A stretch of DNA of 12,631 bases from CAZLBV01 sp964557845. GTDB lineage: Bacteria; Acidobacteriota; Aminicenantia; Aminicenantales; Aminicenantaceae. The notes below the pieces were generated by a model. It ran no database searches, was not told where the DNA came from, and saw only the letters and a list, made by a program, of their open reading frames with translations. The position numbers and the translations under genes were made by a program. The stretch lies in contig CAZLBV010000195.1 in assembly GCA_964557845.1 (NCBI GenBank), positions 1 to 12,631 on the forward strand, in the 5' to 3' direction. Shown one piece after another: positions 7,907 through 12,631 of the stretch (within the stretch, counting starts at the first letter, position 1; every line of letters starts with the position of its first letter).

Positions 7907-8090
7907 AAGAGATCCTCATTTAATCATATTATTATCAATAACTTAATTAATAATATATTATTATATAAAGTTGCATTACTTCGATTAGACTGGTGATAAT
8001 GGAAATTTCTTCCCTGAAAATATTATTTTTTTTGAAATTTTTTTTGCCTGAACTATTGAGGTTAGTGATTAAAGGGAATTATTAAATGCC
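7907..8090. other. AT-rich intergenic spacer
   Basis: The 184 bases between the RNase H-like and sulfatase-like genes are very AT-rich. They include long T runs (8026-8033 and 8039-8045) and a 16-bp palindrome TAATAATATATTATTA at 7948-7963. The promoter of the sulfatase-like gene presumably lies here, but no convincing -35/-10 pair stands out. No hairpin terminator for the RNase H-like gene is visible. Confidence 0.5.
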
Positions 8091-9413
8091 TTATGGTTTT
8101 CCCTCTTTGCCCTTGATCCTACTTTTAAGCCGGCTGAGGCGGTGGGAAAAGTCTTTTTCATAATAAGTAGAAAGAGACATCGACAGCACATATCCTTCTT
8201 CGGCAAATCTGTGGGCTTCTTCGTATTTCGCCTCTATATGCTCGAAATACATGGCCAGTTCCCGAAAAGAAAAAAGATGCTCAGCAGAGGGATTATTTAA
8301 AGAGGCAATTTCTTTCCATAAGGATATGGCCTTATCCCATTCATGGCAGTGTTTGTAATGATCTGCCAGCTTTTTTTTTGCCTGGACAAGGACATGATCG
8401 GTCAAGCTACCATTGAGCGCCCGCTGATAAAACTCAAGGGATCTTTCTTTATTACCCGTAACCTCCAAAACCTTTCCCGCCCCGAAAAAATCCATGGCAT
8501 CGGCCAGATATTCCTCCGCGTCTTCGGCAAAGATCGAAGCCCCTACAATAACCACTCCTAAAAGAGAAAGGATATCTTCGGCGTTATGGTAGAGGACAGG
8601 TTCGATCAGGTCAAAATCTCCAGTCTGTAGATACTGGAAATACCGCCAGGGGATCTCGGCGGAGGGAATATCCTCAGTCCGGCCGGTCCTCACCACTTCT
8701 TGGGCAAGATGGTACAACCGGCAGCTTTCCAGTTTATGCTTCCAGAGCCTCCGCGCCGGAAATAAAAAATCAAGGTGTGGCAGGTTGTTCAAACGAAAAG
8801 GTTCACGATGAAGAATAAACCGGGTTTCCAATAAGGGGATATCAAAAGCCTTACCGTTATAGGTAATAATGGATTTAAAATCCATATCCTGTAAGAATCG
8901 GGCCAGATCCTGTATCATCTGCTCTTCTGCCGCCGGCTGCCCTAAAAAGTACTGCCGGACCCAGAACTTTTCACCCGAATAATATCCCATTCCGATATTA
9001 AAGGGGATCGTTCCCGTTCCCCCGGAAAGGCCCGTAGTTTCCAGGTCAAGGAGCAAAGATGTCGAAAGATCAAGGCCGGAAAATTCCGGATCGCCGCTCA
9101 AAAATACCAGCGTATCGCTGTTTATCTTCAATCCATCTTTTATTGCGATCTTTCCGTAGCGTGCCTCCAGAGCATACTCATTTTCTGTGCAGTTAAAAGG
9201 AACCCGCTCTTCTGGTTCATAACCCGTTCTGGAAGGGAAAGATCTTTCCGGCTTTTTTTTCTCCGTCAAATTGATCAAACGTTCGAGTTTTTCCTTGACC
9301 GTGAGGTCTTTTTCTTCATCAATTTTTTTCCAGGTGTCCTCTACTAGACTGCTGCGGAGGCGTCTTTGCCTTTCCCGTTTGAGCTGTTCCAGTTTGTCTT
9401 TGATGTCCGTCAT
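8091..9413 (-). CDS. RNase H-fold exonuclease-like protein (YprB family) with TPR-like C-terminus
   Basis: This 440-residue cytoplasmic protein has a charged coiled N-terminus (1-60) and a DEDD-type nuclease core of the RNase_H_2/YprB family. The acidic motifs are LLLDLETTGLSGGTGT (Asp123, Glu125), YNGKAFDIPLL (Asp191) and LYHNAEDILSLL (His276, Asp280). These are the residues expected to bind the two catalytic metal ions for 3'-5' cleavage of DNA or RNA, so it looks catalytically intact. Residues ~305-430 are helical and TPR-like, with lines such as SLEFYQRAL and WDKAISLWKEIASL. The ATG at 9413 has only a weak AAAGAAA ahead of it. yjbQ ends 69 bp upstream on the same strand, so the two are probably one transcript and translation may lean on readthrough from yjbQ. 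The physiological substrate of this family is poorly known; a repair or processing role is inference. Confidence 0.85.
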   Translation of the reverse strand: MTDIKDKLEQLKRERQRRLRSSLVEDTWKKIDEEKDLTVKEKLERLINLTEKKKPERSFPSRTGYEPEERVPFNCTENEYALEARYGKIAIKDGLKINSDTLVFLSGDPEFSGLDLSTSLLLDLETTGLSGGTGTIPFNIGMGYYSGEKFWVRQYFLGQPAAEEQMIQDLARFLQDMDFKSIITYNGKAFDIPLLETRFILHREPFRLNNLPHLDFLFPARRLWKHKLESCRLYHLAQEVVRTGRTEDIPSAEIPWRYFQYLQTGDFDLIEPVLYHNAEDILSLLGVVIVGASIFAEDAEEYLADAMDFFGAGKVLEVTGNKERSLEFYQRALNGSLTDHVLVQAKKKLADHYKHCHEWDKAISLWKEIASLNNPSAEHLFSFRELAMYFEHIEAKYEEAHRFAEEGYVLSMSLSTYYEKDFSHRLSRLKSRIKGKEGKP

Positions 9414-9482
9414 TTTTCTTTATAAAAGAATGATCACCCTTAACAAATCTCTGACACAGAAAGCCTCTATCCCTGTCGGAAT

Positions 9483-9902
9483 TCATTCTCCTACAAATTG
9501 TAGAATTATGGTCCGTGACCTGGGCCGGTTATCAAAATCCACAAAGATTATCTGCTGCCATGTCCCCAGCATAAGCTTCCCATCCTTAAATGGGACCACC
9601 AGTGAAGGCCCCAGCAGAGAAGCACGAACATGAGAAAAACCATTCCCATCACCCCAGCGGGCATCATGATGATAATGAATGTCTTGGGGAACGAGCCGTT
9701 CGGCCATCTCAGAAAAATCCCTAAGCGCACCGGATTCATATTCGATGGTGGTCAATCCTCCGGTAGAGCCGGGAACAAAAAGGGTTACTGTGCCTGATTT
9801 CAGTCCGAGACCGCTCAATTTTCGGGACACATCGCTGGTTATGTCATGGGTATCGTTGAAGCCTTCAGTTGAAAGGCTGATAGTCTCAGAAACAATTTTC
9901 AT
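9483..9902 (-). CDS. yjbQ: YjbQ family protein (UPF0047)
   Basis: The 139 residues match the whole length of this small family, a compact beta-rich fold that forms trimers. Conserved features are STGGLTTIEYESG, HYHHDARWGDGNG (His76, His78, His79, Asp85), SHVRASLLGPSL (His91) and LGTWQQIIFVDFDNRPR. The histidines and acidic residues would bind a metal. E. coli YjbQ is reported to have weak thiamine-phosphate synthase activity, the source of the common name; the true role is unsettled. The ATG at 9902 is preceded by GGAG nine bases away, and a plausible promoter lies at 9921-9949. It is the first gene of a likely two-gene unit with the RNase H-like gene. Confidence 0.94.
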   Translation of the reverse strand: MKIVSETISLSTEGFNDTHDITSDVSRKLSGLGLKSGTVTLFVPGSTGGLTTIEYESGALRDFSEMAERLVPQDIHYHHDARWGDGNGFSHVRASLLGPSLVVPFKDGKLMLGTWQQIIFVDFDNRPRSRTIILQFVGE

Positions 9903-9920
9903 AGTTTAAACTCCGATGTA

Positions 9921-9949
9921 ATATTAAGATAATTTTTCATTGTTTTCAA
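9921..9949 (-). promoter_or_regulatory. Candidate promoter of the yjbQ unit
   Basis: On the minus strand, TTGAAA (9949-9944) and TAATAT (9926-9921) are 17 bp apart, with four to five consensus matches each. The start would fall near 9914, about 12 bases before the yjbQ ATG at 9902. That leader is short but could still hold the GGAG site. AT-rich surroundings make chance matches likely. Confidence 0.35.
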
Positions 9950-9980
9950 TTAAGACGTCATTTAGTTTGAAAATAGAACA

Positions 9981-10048
9981 CAGAAGTCAGGAATCAGGAG
10001 TAAGAAGAAAACCTCTCATTCACTCATCCACCCATCTACTCATCCACT
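9981..10048 (-). repeat. Dispersed intergenic repeat, left copy (inverted relative to right copy)
   Basis: Read on the minus strand, this holds 8-bp units of the form GGATGAGT/AGATGGGT/GGATGAGT/GAATGAGA. The core AGGTTTTCTTCT follows, then 7-bp units TACTCCT, GATTCCT and GACTTCT. The same architecture lies in opposite orientation at 11448-11522. A 26-bp stretch (10003-10028 here, 11466-11491 there) is identical between the copies. It lies just beyond the 3' end of the serpin gene. It has no coding potential and is not a CRISPR array. Confidence 0.8.
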
Positions 10049-10103
10049 TGTCCTCCATTCTACTTTATCCATTTTCATCATTCGTGGTTGCACTTGCATA
10101 TTA

Positions 10104-11297
10104 TTAATTAGTTGGATCCGTCAACCGTCCTATAAAGAGGATTGAATTGGTCGATCTGTCTCTGATGATAAAGATAAAGGGATGATCGGCCTTAAATACC
10201 GGCACATTCATGGGCATGGCAGCCAGTTCCATCACCACCGCTGTCGCTGCTGCCGCCTCTGTTCCTTTTTCGTCAACTTCTACAAAGGCCTTGTGGACTA
10301 CATCAGATATATATAATTCTCTACAGGGCTCCATATTGGAAAAATCTGCCGAACGGGTAAAGGCTTCTTTCATTCCCAGTGATCTAAGGATATCATTTAA
10401 ATTGAAACTTTGGGTCATCTGGAACTTTGGAAAATAGGTCTCGACTTTCTGCCGTTTCAAACAGTTCAGCCATTTCCCCAGATTTTCCTCATTTAAAATT
10501 CCTTCCAAGTCTTTCAATCCATCTTTTTTTTCGGGAAGCAGCACTACCATCGAAAGGGACTCTCCCTTATAGGGCATCTCCAAGATCCGCATGCCCTCAC
10601 CTTCTGCATATTCAAAAAAATCCTCCTGATACATCATCGGAACAGTCACTTTATTGGCCTCATCCAGCCAAAAATCACTGTCCTGGGTGGCCTTGGGATT
10701 GAACTTATGCTCCCATGTACCAAGAAAATAAATGGCATTGGTTAAAACCATACGGGTTAAGTCATTAATGGTTCCCTGGGCTAAAAGGTCTTTGATCTTA
10801 TCTTCGGTTTTCTCCTCCACCCAATCATTGATCCTTATTCTTGATTTATCCGTATCCCCTTTAAAATCAACCGGAAATATATTGGCTTCGTAATATTTTT
10901 TCGTTAGATCAAGAAAATCTTTTTTAAGCTCATAAGTTTTTTCAGTCCATAACGCATTGGCAATATTTAAAATAACCGGCTCCTCTTCCTGGATCTTCTG
11001 AAGATGAGATTGAAGTTCATAAAAAGCAGAATGTATCTTCTCCTGAGGCAGACAAAAATGAAGGACCTGAGCCATTTCCTCTTGTGTGTTCCCGCAGGCT
11101 CCAGCATAGGTCATAGCCAGAGCCGTAGAAATACTGTAAGGAGAATAAAAAATGTTCCCCTCTTCTTGGCCTAATAACTCATATATATCTAAAGCGAATC
11201 TGGTATTGGCGCGGGCAAGGTCATTCATGGCATCCTCCGGAAAAATCCCAGTTGGCATAAAAAGCAAGACTAAAATCAATGGCAGGGCTTTCTTCAT
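10104..11297 (-). CDS. Secreted serpin (serine protease inhibitor family I4)
   Basis: The 397 residues span a complete serpin, starting with a signal peptide (MKKALPLILVLLFMPTG, cleavage near 20). Typical blocks are NIFYSPYSISTALAMTYAGA (48-67), LTNAIYFLGTWEHKF (185-199) and HPFIFIIRDRSTNSILFIGRL (372-391). The reactive-centre hinge VDEKGTEAAAATA (341-353) has the small residues needed for loop insertion, so it should be an inhibitor rather than a storage-type serpin. Counting from P15 (Gly345) puts P1-P1' at Ala359-Ala360. The loop is about three residues longer than in alpha1-antitrypsin, so Met361 or Met363 are alternatives. Ala or Met at P1 suggests elastase- or chymotrypsin-like targets. 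AAGGAGG sits 6 bases before the ATG at 11297. The gene is isolated, has a candidate promoter at 11404-11432, and is bracketed by inverted intergenic repeats. The target may be a host-derived or self protease. Confidence 0.96.
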   Translation of the reverse strand: MKKALPLILVLLFMPTGIFPEDAMNDLARANTRFALDIYELLGQEEGNIFYSPYSISTALAMTYAGACGNTQEEMAQVLHFCLPQEKIHSAFYELQSHLQKIQEEEPVILNIANALWTEKTYELKKDFLDLTKKYYEANIFPVDFKGDTDKSRIRINDWVEEKTEDKIKDLLAQGTINDLTRMVLTNAIYFLGTWEHKFNPKATQDSDFWLDEANKVTVPMMYQEDFFEYAEGEGMRILEMPYKGESLSMVVLLPEKKDGLKDLEGILNEENLGKWLNCLKRQKVETYFPKFQMTQSFNLNDILRSLGMKEAFTRSADFSNMEPCRELYISDVVHKAFVEVDEKGTEAAAATAVVMELAAMPMNVPVFKADHPFIFIIRDRSTNSILFIGRLTDPTN

Positions 11298-11403
11298 GGC
11301 TCTCCTCCTTGAGTTTGATTCCTTTGTTTAATTATGCCTCAAAAGACTGAAAATTTAAAGCCTAAACGCAAGTAATCTTAATTTTTAATGCTTAAAGCAG
11401 CGG

Positions 11404-11432
11404 CTTATATCTTATGAATTATGTTTCCTCAA
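11404..11432 (-). promoter_or_regulatory. Candidate promoter of the serpin gene
   Basis: On the minus strand, TTGAGG (11432-11427) and TATAAG (11409-11404) are separated by 17 bp. The predicted start near 11397 leaves a leader of about 100 bases before the serpin ATG. The box pair lies only 16 bp from the right repeat copy. A second -10-like CATAAT lies closer to the gene but lacks a good -35. Confidence 0.4.
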
Positions 11433-11447
11433 TTTTTTGTTTACTTA

Positions 11448-11522
11448 TGGATGAGTGAATGGGTAGATGAGTGAATGAGAGGTTTTCTTCTGACTGCTGA
11501 CTTCTGGCTCCTGACTGCTCTG
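11448..11522 (+). repeat. Dispersed intergenic repeat, right copy (inverted relative to left copy)
   Basis: The plus strand reads as 8-bp units GGATGAGT, GAATGGGT, AGATGAGT and GAATGAGA. The core GGTTTTCTTCT follows, then 7-bp units GACTGCT, GACTTCT, GGCTCCT and GACTGCT. It matches the left copy at 9981-10048 in reverse orientation, including 26 identical bases (11466-11491). Together the two copies flank the serpin gene and its promoter. The copies differ in number and sequence of the tandem units, so they have drifted. Confidence 0.8.
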
Positions 11523-11532
11523 TTTTGGTTTT

Positions 11533-11567
11533 CTTCTATCTTCTATCTTCTGAATTTCTATCTTCTG
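11533..11567 (+). repeat. Short degenerate tandem repeat (TCTTCTA-like, ~7 bp units)
   Basis: About five imperfect copies of a 7-bp pyrimidine-rich unit (TCTTCTA, TCTTCTA, TCTTCTG, then ATTTCTA, TCTTCTG) follow the right repeat copy after a 10-base gap, and lead into a run of nine T bases. It has the same period as the 7-bp part of the neighbouring repeat and may be its extension. Confidence 0.6.
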
Positions 11568-11588
11568 CTTTTTTTTTAATGATTTATG

Positions 11589-12239
11589 TCAATATTTTTT
11601 GATCCTGGCTGCTATAAATAAAAATCCAATATAGACCAAAAGGACAATGGGCAAAATTAAAGACCAGTTAAGCCCTGCTATAAAATTGTAGATATTCAGT
11701 AACACTGGATCCATATTGTTGCTGAAGAACATAATAAGGACCATGGGAACAAAACCCATAGCGACCATCACAGAGAGGACTACTATCATATATTTTGTAT
11801 AGCCGATCCAGAAAATGAATACATATGAAATTGCAGCCAAAAGGAGGCTAATCGACCCGTTAATAAGAGCCAGGCTGCGAAACAGGATCAATTGTTTTTC
11901 CGGCCAGGGCATCTTGCTCAGAAAAACTAGTATCCCGCCTACAAAAACAGCATCAACTAGAAAAACCCATAAAAATTTCGCGCCCACAATTTCCAATTCC
12001 CTCAGCGGAAAGATCTTTAAAAATTCATACCCATTATTCTTCTCTTCATACTGTTCGCTTCCGAATACCGGTCCCATGGCATTTAAATAGACAAATAGGA
12101 CACATATCAGCACGGCAAAGATCACAACCTGGAGATTACCGTGGGCAAGCACAATCACTAGCGCCGAGAGAAGGACAAAAACCAACAAAGAAACAATAAA
12201 ATAAAGGGAATACTTTCTAATCATAAGCAGCATCTTCAT
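11589..12239 (-). CDS. ABC-2 type transporter permease
   Basis: This 216-residue protein has about six strongly hydrophobic segments (roughly 11-32, 36-56, 89-106, 120-145, 149-172 and 186-210) and an ABC-2 permease layout. A conserved region between helices two and three reads FGSEQYEEKNNGYEFLKIFP and LRELEIVGAKF, the charged coupling-loop region of such permeases. Its start codon overlaps the stop of the upstream ATPase gene by 4 bp (ATGA at 12239-12236), showing a translationally coupled pair. It would form the membrane half of an exporter or a self-protection pump; the substrate cannot be read from the sequence. It is short but of normal size for single-unit ABC-2 permeases. Confidence 0.85.
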   Translation of the reverse strand: MKMLLMIRKYSLYFIVSLLVFVLLSALVIVLAHGNLQVVIFAVLICVLFVYLNAMGPVFGSEQYEEKNNGYEFLKIFPLRELEIVGAKFLWVFLVDAVFVGGILVFLSKMPWPEKQLILFRSLALINGSISLLLAAISYVFIFWIGYTKYMIVVLSVMVAMGFVPMVLIMFFSNNMDPVLLNIYNFIAGLNWSLILPIVLLVYIGFLFIAARIKKY

Positions 12240-12631
12240 CTCTCCTTAACATGAGCGATCAAAATATCATCCAGGGTAACATTCTCGATCCTTATTTTCC
12301 CGGCATCCATACCTTCACTCAGACTGTCTTTGATTCTCTGAAAACGGTCGGTGATACCTGAATTTCCTAAGACATGTTCTCTTCTATCGATCAAGGTATT
12401 GACCATGAGTTGATCTAAAGCCCCTTCTTGATAATGGATCCTTTTCCATTGATCCAGTAGATCGTCTTTAGGAGAGGATAAGACGATCCGGCCGTTGACC
12501 ATGAAACAGACAATATCTGCGGTACGGGCGATATCATCGGTGATATGAGAAGAAATGATCACTGATTTATCCCCCTTTTCCGGGATCGTTCTTAACAGAT
12601 CCAGAAGTTCTCTCCTAACGATCGGGTCAAG
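12236..12631 (-). CDS. ABC transporter ATP-binding protein, C-terminal part (5' end outside window)
   Basis: The frame is open to the window edge, so the GTG at 12562 is internal and not a start. The first visible residues LDPIVRRELLDLL are the segment right after Walker B and the D-loop. SVIISSH supplies the switch (H-loop) histidine. The accessory tail of ABC-2 exporter ATPases follows, with FMVNGRIVLSSPKDDLLDQW and an Ile/Leu-rich end (VTLDDILIAHVKER). Walker A and the signature motif lie outside the window. The gene overlaps the permease start by 4 bp and powers that permease. Confidence 0.92.
   Translation of the reverse strand, partial: LDPIVRRELLDLLRTIPEKGDKSVIISSHITDDIARTADIVCFMVNGRIVLSSPKDDLLDQWKRIHYQEGALDQLMVNTLIDRREHVLGNSGITDRFQRIKDSLSEGMDAGKIRIENVTLDDILIAHVKER

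Noticed and set aside
7948..7963. 16-bp palindrome TAATAATATATTATTA as a regulator site
   Set aside because: The region is almost entirely A and T, so such a palindrome arises easily by chance; no second copy is seen.
9981..10060. Possible CRISPR array from the regular CATCCACC-like units
   Set aside because: Units are about 8 bp and directly adjacent without spacers, and no cas genes are present; it is a degenerate tandem repeat.

Overview
The window looks like chromosomal DNA of an uncultured bacterium of the Acidobacteriota/Candidatus Aminicenantes kind. This placement is an inference from gene style, not from a marker gene. The clues are the end of a large M14-type peptidase, a sulfatase-fold protein fused to TPR repeats, a zinc-ribbon/Ser-Thr kinase/TolB-like/TPR receptor, a secreted serpin, and moderate GC with AT-rich spacers. 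No replication, rRNA or phage genes are present. Most genes lie on the minus strand.

Layout: bases 1-375 are the 3' end of a probable M14 metallopeptidase (+). It is followed by a secreted SGNH-like hydrolase (453-1421, +) and the first ~95 residues of an anion-transporter-like membrane protein that stops abruptly (1497-1802, +). Converging on this is a 1048-residue membrane Ser/Thr kinase with TPRs (1854-5000, -) and its own promoter. The interval 5001-5780 holds a probable transposase relic, a 57-codon orphan ORF and a tRNA-Arg(ACG) gene (-) with a near-consensus promoter. Next, all on the minus strand, come an exported sulfatase-fold/TPR protein (5780-7906), an RNase H-fold exonuclease-like protein (8091-9413) with yjbQ just upstream (9483-9902), a secreted serpin (10104-11297), and an ABC-2 permease (11589-12239) overlapping by 4 bp the end of its ATPase (12236-12631, cut by the window edge).

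Functional links: the ABC ATPase and permease form one translationally coupled unit. yjbQ and the RNase H-like gene are probably co-transcribed. The others look like single-gene units. The exported or membrane proteins (hydrolase, kinase receptor, sulfatase-like protein, serpin, probably the peptidase) suggest envelope and extracellular-macromolecule processing, with the serpin possibly restraining a protease.

The most unusual structure is a pair of inverted, related intergenic repeats bracketing the serpin (9981-10048 and 11448-11522). Each is built from ~8-bp tandem units, a conserved core and ~7-bp tandem units. I found no convincing CRISPR, defence island or complete mobile element, and I do not claim a new system.
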